NCBI GenBank assembly: GCA_028864975.1 | Contig: JAGWLG010000033.1 | Location: 1-39,469 of the forward strand | Origin: Thermoplasmata archaeon | GTDB taxonomy: Archaea; Thermoplasmatota; Thermoplasmata; Lutacidiplasmatales; UBA184 | Direction of reading: 5' to 3' | DNA: 39,469 nt | In this document: in pieces, positions 1 to 7,260 of the stretch | Numbering within the stretch: position 1 is the stretch's first letter | Layout of the letters: each line of letters opens with the position of its first letter | Position numbers and translations under genes: made by a program | The notes under the pieces: generated by a model | What the model was told of the DNA's origin: nothing | Database searches by the model: none | Seen by the model: the letters and a program-made list of their open reading frames with translations, nothing else

Positions 1-583
1 CGATTCCTCGGGGGCTGGTCCCGCCTCCTGTAGGGCCGACCCCCCTCTCTCGAGTGTAGGAAAACTTTCGGGGGGTTTGGCCCCCTCGGCCGGCTATCGG
101 AGAATCGCCCTACCTACGTGTCGAACCTGGGTTCGGATCGGGATTCCTGGCATTCGGTACCTTCGTCGCTCTTGTCAATTACTTTCCGCTCATGGCGGAC
201 GCTCAAGATTCCGCCGTCCGAAGATACGTGCTCGATGGTCATCCTGCCCCGAAAGTCGAGGCTATCGTGCGGGGAATCGATGGAGAGTCGAACGCTCGAG
301 TAACTGGCTCGTTGGCGGGCATCGGCCGGGGATTGCTCATCGACAGAGGGGCCTCGATGATGGAGGAAGTGCCTTGGTTCGACGTCGGGCGATTATCCCT
401 CGCGTCGAATACGAAGGTTCCGGCCACTTCTTCCTGAGCTCGCTTGCGGTCCGTCGAGACTATGACTTCCCACGAGATGAGCCGCACCACAAGGGCTCCC
501 GGGCGGACCGGGATGCCGCTGCGCAATCCTTGTTGCACCCCTGAAACGGTGCGTGGGTCACCTCACCATGGATGACTCCGAAA
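1..583. other. stretch without a confident gene
   Basis: Several short open frames cross this stretch on both strands (for example 192-437 plus and 239-538 minus), but none shows a recognisable motif, a ribosome binding site or a TATA-like box at a suitable distance. They overlap each other, as expected for chance frames in GC-rich DNA. The region could hold remains of a decayed accessory gene, since it borders a defence gene. Confidence 0.4.
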
Positions 584-591
584 GGCATAGA
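584..591 (+). promoter_or_regulatory. TATA-like box for the DpnI-like gene
   Basis: The AT-rich core GCATAGAT lies 24-31 bases before the ATG at 615, the spacing expected for an archaeal leaderless transcript. No Shine-Dalgarno sequence is visible. Inferred from spacing only. Confidence 0.4.
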
Positions 592-614
592 TCCACGGTC
601 TGGTATTTCGAACC

Positions 615-1388
615 ATGGACCTGCGACTCCTCTCCCACCTCGCCCAAGGTTACCACGGATTCACTCAGATTGCCCGTGTTCTCACGGAGGAGTGGGTTGC
701 CCGAGAGGGATACTGTGTCTCTTGCCTGCACACCCCGCTCGAGCGTCTGCCGAACAATGAAGCTGTCTGGGATTTCCGGTGCACCGCCTGCCAAGAGCCG
801 TACCAGCTCAAGGCACGAGCTAGCAGTTTCGGTAAGATGGTCGCAGACGGGGCGTACTCGACCTTCTACGATGCTGTTCTAAAGGGAGACGCGCCGAACT
901 TCCTTCTCATGCACTATGATCGAGGCCACCACTTGGTCCTAGATCTCTTTGGAGTACACCGGCGGTTCATTTCACCCCTAGCGGTGATCCGCCGGAATCC
1001 GCTCGGCCCAAGCGCCCGGAGAGCAGGCTGGGTGGGGTGCAATGTCAGTCTGGGTGCCATTCCCCGGGGGGCACTCATTCCCATCATCGAATCGGGAAAT
1101 GTGCTTGACAGAGAGTCAGTGCGTCGTCAGTGGGGCAAGTATGCTAGGCTCGCCTCGCTTGACAACCACTCCGGCTGGCTCCGAGACGTGCTGTCATGCG
1201 TTCTGAAACTCGGCTCCGACGAGTTCAGGCTGGCCGACATCTATTCCTACGCGGTGGAACTCGGGGAGCTTCATCCGAGGAATCGAAACGTTGAGCCCAA
1301 GATTCGCCAGCAGCTCCAGGTTCTGTGCCGAGAAGGGCTGGTCGAGCGACTTGCGCCTGGACTCTACAGACGCAGTGGTTCGACGTAG
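615..1388 (+). CDS. DpnI-like methyl-directed restriction endonuclease
   Basis: Predicted to cut DNA containing methylated adenine at GATC-type sites, as DpnI (Type IIM) does. The 257-residue length matches DpnI (about 254), and similarity runs end to end: the early segment ARVLTEEWV, a zinc ribbon formed by C34, C37, C56 and C59, a PD-(D/E)XK-type catalytic core with D53 and K66, the block ARRAGWVGCNVSL, and a C-terminal winged helix with KIRQQLQVL that in DpnI also reads methylation. At the position of DpnI E64 this protein has Q64 (motif QLK), a substitution tolerated in some nucleases of the fold. There is no methyltransferase gene nearby, as expected for an enzyme that attacks modified DNA. 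A TATA-like box about 25 bases upstream suggests a leaderless start. The family call is firm; the exact methyl specificity is inference. Confidence 0.93.
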   Translation: MDLRLLSHLAQGYHGFTQIARVLTEEWVAREGYCVSCLHTPLERLPNNEAVWDFRCTACQEPYQLKARASSFGKMVADGAYSTFYDAVLKGDAPNFLLMHYDRGHHLVLDLFGVHRRFISPLAVIRRNPLGPSARRAGWVGCNVSLGAIPRGALIPIIESGNVLDRESVRRQWGKYARLASLDNHSGWLRDVLSCVLKLGSDEFRLADIYSYAVELGELHPRNRNVEPKIRQQLQVLCREGLVERLAPGLYRRSGST

Positions 1389-1464
1389 CCGGAGCCTCCC
1401 TCGCTCGGTCCGTTAGCATTCTTCGCATTCCGGAAGCGGGCGAAGACCTCGCCCCTGTAGCCTG

Positions 1465-2202
1465 CTAAGGGACCCTTGCTTCGTCAAGCTTCGACATCAG
1501 TAGGCTTGCAAGCATCAGGTGCTGCGCGGCTCGATTCTGATCGATGACGATGTTGGCGTGCGCCTTGGGGTTTCGGATGGCCTGCATGCTCCCGGCAAAG
1601 ATCAACATGTAGCCCTGTTGCTCGCTCCTTCCGCTCTCGGTCTCCAGAGGGGCTAGAGCAATTATTGGAGACCGCGGGGAAAACGCGAAGTTCATCAGGT
1701 CCGCTCCGTCAAGCTCCCGGCCCGTTGCGTGTTGTACATGACTCTTGACACGGGTGTTCACCTCCTTGAAGGCAGCCTCGACTGCATCGGCAAGATGCCC
1801 CGACTTGAATCTGGAGTCCGCCACCGCTGCAATCTTGGGGTGCAGCAGCCCCTCGGGAACGGAAGCTCGGCGACGCTTCCCCGCGACGTGTTTCATTTTC
1901 GCGTCCAGAGCCTCCCGCTCCACGAGCCCAACTAACGCAGCTTCCAACACCCCACGATTTCCCTCGTCGGATTGGCCACGTTGACGACAAAGATCTCTGA
2001 GCTGCCACACGCGGAGTCGATGAATTGCATGAGCAGGCTTGAAGTGTGGATTCTCCAGGAGTCGCCCTGCGAGCTCCGCGACCGGGCCGGAGGTGTTGTC
2101 AGCGAGGTCGCTGAGAAGATCTTCTAGTTCTTCCTTGTAGAGATACCGCAGCAAGATCTGTTCGAGAAGAGGTTCATTCGCGAGACTGCCCCACTTGTTC
2201 AT
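1465..2202 (-). CDS. TIGR02391 (Ymh-type) family protein with a SAP-like segment
   Basis: The C-terminal half carries the pattern of the TIGR02391/Hypoth_Ymh family: LLHPKIAAVADSRFKSGH, a helical AVEAAFKEVNTRVK stretch, then the signature AIRNPKAHA with an invariant-looking RNPxAH core. The family is of unknown biochemistry and is often found in plasmid, phage-defence and toxin-antitoxin settings, which fits the DpnI-like neighbour converging from the left. The middle has a segment resembling a SAP DNA-binding helix pair (LRDLCRQRG followed by an LEAALVGLVE helix). The start at 2202 is chosen because GGTGA lies just before this ATG; a longer frame to 2439 adds about 79 low-complexity residues and lacks such a site. 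Function unknown; a role in defence or abortive infection is inference. Confidence 0.75.
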   Translation of the reverse strand: MNKWGSLANEPLLEQILLRYLYKEELEDLLSDLADNTSGPVAELAGRLLENPHFKPAHAIHRLRVWQLRDLCRQRGQSDEGNRGVLEAALVGLVEREALDAKMKHVAGKRRRASVPEGLLHPKIAAVADSRFKSGHLADAVEAAFKEVNTRVKSHVQHATGRELDGADLMNFAFSPRSPIIALAPLETESGRSEQQGYMLIFAGSMQAIRNPKAHANIVIDQNRAAQHLMLASLLMSKLDEARVP

Positions 2203-2491
2203 GTCACCAGGCTCCGTGAGTGACGCTCTACCCGAGAGTGAACCCTGCACCAGCATTACGTTCTCGGGCCTATCATTCCTCCACGTAGAGTCGCCGGATC
2301 GACGTGGCCAACGAGCTTCCCCTCGAGTCCTGCGGATGACTGCATCCAGCTCAGCCGAGAAAGGGTAAGGCCGTCGCGCTTGCAATAGGCAACTGGCTGC
2401 TACGGCCGAACTAGCGCGAGGGCGCTGAGCACATGTCACTCAGAACCCTCTACCCCCGCAATCTTTTCTGGGGAATCTGCACCATCGGCGC

Positions 2492-2773
2492 ATGCGGCTC
2501 TTCCGAAGCTACTGTGGTGGTCGCGGCGATGGTCCGAAATGGGAGCGTTGGAACCTTAGCGTCCCGATCCGATTGGTCCGCACAATGGGGTGGTCTCACC
2601 GAGATGATCTCACTGTTGAGATCGTCGGCGACGAGGTGAGACTGAGAAAGGTGGGTCCGCGCGATCCTGACCGCGACCACGTACCTGGCGGAAAGTACGA
2701 TCCCATGACCGGGACCATCAGGAGAGCACCCGAGGACGCTGCAGGGAGGAATCCCCAGCAAGGCTTGGTTTGA
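2492..2773 (+). CDS. AbrB/SpoVT-like small protein
   Basis: A 93-residue protein whose centre (about residues 20-55) resembles a swapped-hairpin AbrB domain: LSVPIRLVRTMGW, a charged turn RDDLTVEIVGD and a closing VRLRKVG strand. Such domains bind DNA as antitoxins or small regulators. The C-terminal 35 residues are charged, proline/glycine-rich and probably disordered. It sits 11 bases before the tRNA gene, with no toxin gene attached, so it may be a stand-alone regulator or the remainder of a toxin-antitoxin pair. The ATG at 2492 has no strong ribosome site, so the true start could be slightly internal. The domain call is moderate and the role is inferred. Confidence 0.6.
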   Translation: MRLFRSYCGGRGDGPKWERWNLSVPIRLVRTMGWSHRDDLTVEIVGDEVRLRKVGPRDPDRDHVPGGKYDPMTGTIRRAPEDAAGRNPQQGLV

Positions 2774-2784
2774 GCGTCCGTCGT

Positions 2785-2897
2785 GCCGGGGTGCCCGAGT
2801 GGCAAGGGGACCGGGCCGGAGCTGAGGTAATGGAGCCGCGGCTCCAACCCGGCGAGGACCACCGATCCTCTCGCGGGTTCAAATCCCGCCCCCGGCA
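2785..2897 (+). tRNA. class II tRNA, Leu-like, with about 25 extra bases in the anticodon loop
   Basis: Acceptor strands GCCGGGG (2785-2791) and CCCCGGC (2890-2896) pair perfectly, followed by discriminator A2897. The D-arm reads CCCGAGTGGCAAGGGG, the long variable arm pairs GAGGA with TCCTC (2854-2870), and the T-arm is GCGGG-TTCAAAT-CCCGC. A73 and the CCCGAG D-arm favour leucine over serine. The anticodon stem CCGGG (2811-2815)/CCCGG (2848-2852) encloses 32 bases instead of 7, so an intron of about 25 bases is implied. Inside, GGAG can pair with CTCC, giving a bulge-helix-bulge-like fold, but no single splice choice gives U33 followed by a leucine anticodon. CTGAGG (2822-2827) would supply GAG only if bases were removed on both sides. 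The CCA end is not encoded. tRNA identity is likely; the anticodon is unresolved. Confidence 0.85.
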
Positions 2898-2986
2898 CTT
2901 AGCGCTTGCTAGTCATCGTGCCGCCCGAGAGGTGCGTGGAACACGCAATGCACAGCTGGTCCGAACCCGAGCCTCGGCATCCTCGC

Positions 2987-3442
2987 CTAGCTGGCGGCTC
3001 CCCGAAGCAAAATGTGAATCTCCGATCCAAGCGGGCGGGCCAACCTTTCTTTTCCACGCCTCGCGATACTGACCAGCTTGAACCTTGCCAGCAGACGCAG
3101 ATCCTCGCTGACGTTCTTCTTGTCACGGTGGAGACGGCGGGCGAGCGTGGTCAGGCTTGGCGTATCCCGTCTTGAGGCGAGAACTTCCAGAAGTCTGAGC
3201 CTCTCCGGAGTTAGGCGCTCAAGGTCCTTTGCGCTAAGGGTTGCAACGGTCGTAACGACCATCGGCAGCGTGAGTCTCGCGGGATCCTCCTCGAACTCCT
3301 CCAGAGTAGCCAAGTCGTTCTGGGCTTCGAAAGCTCCCTTGCGGGATGCGACGTGAGTCAGCTGCTGGAGGGACCCGTACCGAGCCAGAATCTCTTCCCT
3401 GAGCTCACTTCCTCTCAGCCTTCTTTCAATTCGGATTTCCAT
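2987..3442 (-). CDS. winged-helix regulator, HVO_A0114-like
   Basis: A 151-residue protein with a C-terminal winged helix (about residues 80-145): RLRLLEVLASRRDTPSLTTL, the recognition-helix region DKKNVSEDLRLLARFKLV, then a wing rich in basic residues. The pattern matches the HVO_A0114/MarR-like group of archaeal and bacterial DNA-binding proteins, several of which act as the antitoxin-like half of small two-gene modules. The start at 3442 is chosen because GGGAGGT lies 9 bases before its ATG, whereas the upstream ATG at 3472 has nothing similar. A small frame of unknown function (3507-3734) lies 64 bases upstream on the same strand and could be its partner. DNA binding is well supported; antitoxin function is inference. 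Confidence 0.75.
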   Translation of the reverse strand: MEIRIERRLRGSELREEILARYGSLQQLTHVASRKGAFEAQNDLATLEEFEEDPARLTLPMVVTTVATLSAKDLERLTPERLRLLEVLASRRDTPSLTTLARRLHRDKKNVSEDLRLLARFKLVSIARRGKERLARPLGSEIHILLRGAAS

Positions 3443-3506
3443 TCTCTGTAGACCTCCCTGAACTGTTCCCAATCAAGTCTGTTTGAGATCCTGGCATACC
3501 TTCACA

Positions 3507-3734
3507 TTAGAGATTCGGCGCTGCTTGGACTGGAGAGATGGATAGGGAAAGACTCGCCTCCTCGCAACGAAGGGTGAACATGAGTTCCTCCATGTCGTGG
3601 GCCATTGAAAGCACAGACTCGATAGCCGCGAGTAAGGTCGACGACCGTCCACTCCCCTCGAGCATTCTCACGTCGTTCCAGCCACCAAACCATTCGAACT
3701 CAACGACTATTCCCGCAGACAGGGAATCCCCCAA
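3507..3734 (-). CDS. small hypothetical protein upstream of the winged-helix gene
   Basis: A 75-residue frame with a normal-looking composition (hydrophobic and acidic stretches such as VVEFEWFGGW and MEELMFTLRC). I do not recognise a family. It precedes the winged-helix gene on the same strand with a 64-base gap, the arrangement of a small toxin-antitoxin style pair. An overlapping plus-strand frame (3538-3741) looks less protein-like. It could still be a chance frame. Confidence 0.3.
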   Translation of the reverse strand: MGDSLSAGIVVEFEWFGGWNDVRMLEGSGRSSTLLAAIESVLSMAHDMEELMFTLRCEEASLSLSISPVQAAPNL

Positions 3735-3933
3735 GGCCTAATACGTTTGGCATGGGACGCCAATTGACCAGATCGTGCTCACGTCTCATGGAGGAGGAAA
3801 GGCGCGCAAGTTTGAGTGCGCTGCTCAATTTGCTTTAGCTTGCCGCGAGTGCTGGGTAGGATCCGTGCGCCCTCACCGCGGGATGTGCCCGAAATCGTGG
3901 TGAGAGCGATTGTCTGGGCGATCCGCTGCGGAT

Positions 3934-4335
3934 TCAACGGGGGGAAACGTCCCTCTGTCCCCTGAAAGCGGGGTCCACGCTGATCAATTTGGCCCCGGCC
4001 TTGCGAGAGGTCGAGAGGATGATGGCATCAGCTAGGCTCGCTGACCGGTGAGCCTTGCGCAGCTCCTTCCGCAGGGTTCCAGCCGACAGTGCGATGCCCT
4101 CCGTCAGTTCAATGATCTCCCCCCGGTGGTGAAGACTCGCGCTCATCGGAGCGATAGCGTGCTCGGATCCTTGATCTGCCAGCTTTGCCGATAGCTCGGC
4201 GAGGGTGATGACCGAAGTGACCGCGCGCGCACCATCTCGGCTTAGGTAGCGGCGCTGGAGGTCCACCCCGATCTCGCTGCCTTTCAGGACTTCCCACCAG
4301 GCCCAAGTGTCGAAGGCCACCCTAGATCCGATCAC
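3934..4335 (-). CDS. vapC: VapC-family PIN-domain ribonuclease toxin
   Basis: A 133-residue PIN domain, the usual VapC length. The four acidic positions of the Mg2+ site are present: D9 in VAFDTWAWWEVL, E47 in TLAELSAKL, D103 in SLADAIILSTS, and D121 in LISVDPAF. VapC toxins cleave specific tRNAs or rRNA loops to arrest growth when the antitoxin is lost. The gene overlaps the upstream AbrB-type antitoxin gene by 14 bases, so the two are translated together. The RNA target cannot be predicted from sequence. Confidence 0.9.
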   Translation of the reverse strand: MIGSRVAFDTWAWWEVLKGSEIGVDLQRRYLSRDGARAVTSVITLAELSAKLADQGSEHAIAPMSASLHHRGEIIELTEGIALSAGTLRKELRKAHRSASLADAIILSTSRKAGAKLISVDPAFRGQRDVSPR

Positions 4336-4540
4336 GCCAGAGCCCCTCCTTCTTTCGTTCGAACTTGCCCTTCGCGATGCCCTTGAGCAGACCGAGAGGT
4401 TCCACGCTTTCCACTGAGACGCGGGCTCTAACAGGAACTCCCTCCCGTATCTTCGCCCGCCTCGCCGCTCGAGCGGGAATCATCACGGCCAGGCTGTTGC
4501 CGACCTTCCTCACGGGACCCACAACCTCGAACTCTGTCAT
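4322..4540 (-). CDS. vapB: VapB-type AbrB-fold antitoxin
   Basis: A small protein (72 residues from this start) with the AbrB/MazE fold signature GPVRKVGNSLAVMIPARAARRAKIREG near the N-terminus, split here only for description: the KVGNSLAVMIP strand pair forms the DNA-binding swapped hairpin. The basic C-terminus (GKFERKKEGLWRDRI) would be the part that wraps VapC. Three in-frame ATGs exist (4558, 4549, 4540); 4540 is preferred because the domain starts right after it and a weak TATA-like TTTCAAG lies about 30 bases upstream. VapBC complexes normally repress their own promoter, so autoregulation is expected. Confidence 0.85.
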   Translation of the reverse strand: MTEFEVVGPVRKVGNSLAVMIPARAARRAKIREGVPVRARVSVESVEPLGLLKGIAKGKFERKKEGLWRDRI

Positions 4541-4673
4541 GTAATACATGAGCGTCATACGTCTACTTGAAACTTGAGGAGCGAGGCAAGATCGGTGGGT
4601 GACCGGAACGAACGTGCAAGAGGAATCGCACCTCCGTTAGAGGCCGGGTGCTCATCCAGTATCCCTGGCTCAA

Positions 4674-5573
4674 TCAAACGACCGTCAGGTAGTGCTTGCA
4701 CTCCAGACAGTACTCACGCAAGAACCAGGTCACGAAGGCGCGCTCATCTCTCTGAACTTGGGCCCGCTCGATCGCTCGAGAGTACCGTCGCTTCCGCTCA
4801 GCCCGGAGATCGATCATCGGGTATCCCGCACGGTGCAGAACGAAATTCAAGATCATCCGCCCGGTCCTCCCATTCCCATCTCCGAAAGGGTGAATGGACT
4901 CGAACCGATAGTGAACAACCGCTGCTAGCTCAACAGGATGAGTTGCTCGCTTCTCTCGAGAGTAGTACGAGAACAGGTCCCGCAGCAAGTGCGGTACCTC
5001 GCCCGCTGGAGGGGGGGAGAAACGGCCATTCGAGATCCCTACGGCGTAGGTGCGAATCCTTCCCGCGATGTCCTTCTTCGTCTCCTTGAAAAGTTCCGTG
5101 TGCCACCTCATGACGCGCTTGAGAGTCAGGGACGGGTCCCCCGAGACCACGAACACCTGCCTTGCCAGGGCCGCATGCGCCCGAGTCTCAATGACATCGG
5201 ATATCGGTCGATTCCGTGGAGTAACCCCCTCGCGAAGCAACAGGGCCGTCTCGTGAAACGTCAACGCGGATCCCTCAAGCCTGTTCGTGTCGTAGGTGAA
5301 CTTGACGATGAATTGCTCGAGCGCCTTCTCCCGAACCGTCCTTGGAGTGTTTCGAAGCTCCGAGCGGTATTCCCCTCTGATCTTGTCGAGAATGGGATAC
5401 CACTTGGTGGAGTCAGCTCGGCGCTCCAGTTCAGCTCGGGCCGTGGTCAGGTCTGGTGGGACGGATTTGCCCAGATAGCGCTCCAAAGTTCTGACAGAGT
5501 GGCCGACCCGGACGGTTTGAACTAGGTAGTAGTACTTCTGATGACCGACTGTGCGCTCCCTCACGGTCGCCAT
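4674..5573 (-). CDS. Fic-domain AMP-transferase with N-terminal inhibitory helix
   Basis: A 299-residue Fic protein. The catalytic motif HPFGDGNGRTGR (residues 228-239) is intact, including the histidine base and the two arginines. An inhibitory motif of the (S/T)xxxE(G/N) type, TNRLEG (96-101), sits upstream in the same chain, marking a class II Fic protein whose activity is held back by its own glutamate. Fic proteins transfer AMP (or another phosphate-linked group) from a nucleotide to a protein hydroxyl. The first 60 residues are a basic extension (YYYLVQTVR, LERYLGK) seen in many archaeal and bacterial Fic proteins. The start ATG at 5573 follows a clear TATA-like box by about 25-30 bases, so the transcript is probably leaderless. 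The target protein is unknown. Confidence 0.93.
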   Translation of the reverse strand: MATVRERTVGHQKYYYLVQTVRVGHSVRTLERYLGKSVPPDLTTARAELERRADSTKWYPILDKIRGEYRSELRNTPRTVREKALEQFIVKFTYDTNRLEGSALTFHETALLLREGVTPRNRPISDVIETRAHAALARQVFVVSGDPSLTLKRVMRWHTELFKETKKDIAGRIRTYAVGISNGRFSPPPAGEVPHLLRDLFSYYSREKRATHPVELAAVVHYRFESIHPFGDGNGRTGRMILNFVLHRAGYPMIDLRAERKRRYSRAIERAQVQRDERAFVTWFLREYCLECKHYLTVV

Positions 5574-5596
5574 GCTGCCCTACCCATACAATATGA

Positions 5597-5604
5597 AAGT
5601 ATAT
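5597..5604 (-). promoter_or_regulatory. TATA box of the fic gene
   Basis: On the minus strand the sequence reads ATATACTT, centred about 28 bases before the ATG at 5573, in a distinctly AT-rich patch of an otherwise GC-rich window. This is the spacing of a leaderless archaeal promoter. Confidence 0.5.
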
Positions 5605-5717
5605 GCCTATTTACTCAACAAACGTAGTGGTAAGAAAGATCGCCACGTCCCCTAGTCGACCTGCGAGAATCCCGGTGCACTAGGAGTTTCACCCACGTCC
5701 GGTCACTTGCCAACGAG

Positions 5718-5743
5718 CCCTCGGGCTTCCTCATAACCGAGGG
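5718..5743. other. 7-bp hairpin downstream of the Lrp-like gene
   Basis: CCCTCGG (5718-5724) and CCGAGGG (5737-5743) form a perfect 7-bp stem with a 12-base loop. It lies about 120 bases past the minus-strand regulator stop. No T-run follows on either strand, so terminator function is uncertain. Confidence 0.25.
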
Positions 5744-5859
5744 ATGGTGCCGGTTCCCAGGATTCTGTGCACACCGTTTCCCGAAATTGCGAGCACAGCG
5801 GGACCCGCGCGATGCCCGGGTCCCTCGGAACCCCTTTCGTTTCGGGTGGAGCCTCGGTC

Positions 5860-6804
5860 CTACTCGGCGAGGCGCTTCTCGATCATGTCGGAGAGCGTAC
5901 TAGGGTAGCGGTAGGTCCGTCTGGGGAACAGCACCTCCACTTCGGCCACGTCCGGCCATCCGAGAAGCTCCTTCTGGACGTCCTCGGCCCCCGCGGCCGA
6001 GGGGATTTGAAGGAAGAGCACGAGGTGCTTGACCTTCTGCGCGGCTTCATGAGCGAACTCGCTCCGGTCGGCGAGGTCCACATGCGTCGGCCATTGGCGC
6101 CGGACCCTCTCCAAGACGGCTCCGGTGTCTGATGTGGGGTGGAGATAGATGTTGAACCTTGTCATCGCGACCCCACCGTACTTGGTGTAGTCGAGGAGCG
6201 GAATGTACCAAATGAGGTTCCTACGGACCATCGAGGTGTAGCGCCGGAGGACCGTCCTGGAGCTCAGTCGGAGCTGGTCCGCGGCCTCGGTGAGGCTTTG
6301 GGTAGATGATCGGCGGAGCTCCAAGAGGATCCTCCAGTCCATCGGGGTGGGCCGCCCCTGACTGACGGGGCAAGCGAACGTCACGAGGGGGATCGCTTCG
6401 ACGACCCCCGATAGCCCTCGCAGGAGCCCCGAGCAGCGCTGGAACTCCTCTCCGTTCGCGCAGGCCGTGAGGACGACCATCCAGGGCCCCAGCGTATCCT
6501 GAGCCCCGACGATCCCCCGGACCTGGCCGAGGTCCTCCAAGATGGCCGCCTTACGTACGGGATCGTCCACACGCAGGCTGCCGGCTCCGAACCGTAGCCC
6601 GAAAAGGTCGGGATTGGGAACGACGTCGAACCCTTCGAGGAAACCGCAGGTTCGCCACGCCTTCAGACGCGACCAGATGGTGGTGCGAGTGACCCCGAGC
6701 CGTTCGGCGAGCTCCGCGGCGGACTGCCGGGGATCGACCCCTCCGACCCACAGGTGGCGCCCCCGGAACATCTCGCGGAGGATGGCTCCGTCCAGTTGGT
6801 CCAC
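5860..6804 (-). CDS. transcription regulator with two Lrp/AsnC-like winged-helix domains
   Basis: From the GTG at 6804 the protein is 314 residues. It begins VDQLDGAILREMF, the classic Lrp/AsnC start pattern, followed by a helix-turn-helix (QSAAELAERLGVTRTTIWSRL, about residues 27-48, quoted here as one motif region). A second winged helix follows at about 155-200 (MDWRILLELRR, SLTEAADQL, SSRTVLRRY). Each is followed by an alpha/beta segment that could be a ligand-binding RAM-like domain, giving an HTH-RAM-HTH-RAM layout. The frame is open upstream to 7056, but those 84 codons are Arg/Pro/Gly-rich and unlike a protein domain, so the later start is preferred. It is probably a dimer-like single-chain regulator; ligand and targets are unknown. 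Confidence 0.8.
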   Translation of the reverse strand: MDQLDGAILREMFRGRHLWVGGVDPRQSAAELAERLGVTRTTIWSRLKAWRTCGFLEGFDVVPNPDLFGLRFGAGSLRVDDPVRKAAILEDLGQVRGIVGAQDTLGPWMVVLTACANGEEFQRCSGLLRGLSGVVEAIPLVTFACPVSQGRPTPMDWRILLELRRSSTQSLTEAADQLRLSSRTVLRRYTSMVRRNLIWYIPLLDYTKYGGVAMTRFNIYLHPTSDTGAVLERVRRQWPTHVDLADRSEFAHEAAQKVKHLVLFLQIPSAAGAEDVQKELLGWPDVAEVEVLFPRRTYRYPSTLSDMIEKRLAE

Positions 6805-7233
6805 GGCCGGGCGCACGGGATGGGCGAGGGCAATAGCCTTCCGGGAGCTGAATTGGGGTCTTCCTCCACGCGACTGCGACTTCCCTGGCGGAGCTCGGAC
6901 CTGCGAACGCTCAGGCAGAGGCTTCGTGTTGTGCAGCGGACGGATGGGCTCGACGTCGCCTGTGCGATGGCAGGCGCCCCGAGCGGCCGCTCCGGACCTT
7001 CGGGGCTCCGTCCTCCTTGCCGTCCATCCGCGGAAGGAGGCTTTCGCTCGGGACATCGTGGTGGATCCCCGAGAGCCCAGTGTCAGGGGAGAGCGATAGG
7101 AGGGCGTTCAACATCGGTGAACGGAAGGTCGCATCCGGGAGCGGAGGTCCTGGAACCGATGGACGGACGGTAGTGTTGCGTTGAGGAGCTCGAGGCCCCG
7201 GCACCGCGGTGCGGGAACCTTCAGGGACGGTAA
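6805..7233. other. intergenic stretch between the regulator and the RNase P RNA
   Basis: About 430 bases with no supported gene. Open frames run through on both strands (for example 6754-7173 plus and 6911-7717 minus), but their translations are Arg/Pro/Gly/Ser-rich and one of them crosses the RNase P RNA. If the regulator really starts at 7056, its N-terminal extension would occupy part of this stretch. Confidence 0.4.
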
Positions 7234-7259
7234 CGCCCCGGCGCTCGCGCGCCGGGGCG
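7234..7259 (-). terminator. perfect 11-bp GC hairpin just past the RNase P RNA
   Basis: CGCCCCGGCGC (7234-7244) and GCGCCGGGGCG (7249-7259) pair perfectly around a 4-base loop, beginning two bases after the predicted RNase P RNA 3' end on the minus strand. No long U-run follows. It may stop transcription or guide 3'-end processing of the RNA. Confidence 0.5.
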
Positions 7260-7260
7260 G

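Noticed and set aside
2785..5750. Integration site repeat of the tRNA 3' end on the far side of the accessory genes
   Set aside because: I looked for a second copy of the TTCAAATCCCGC-type sequence up to the regulator gene and did not find one.
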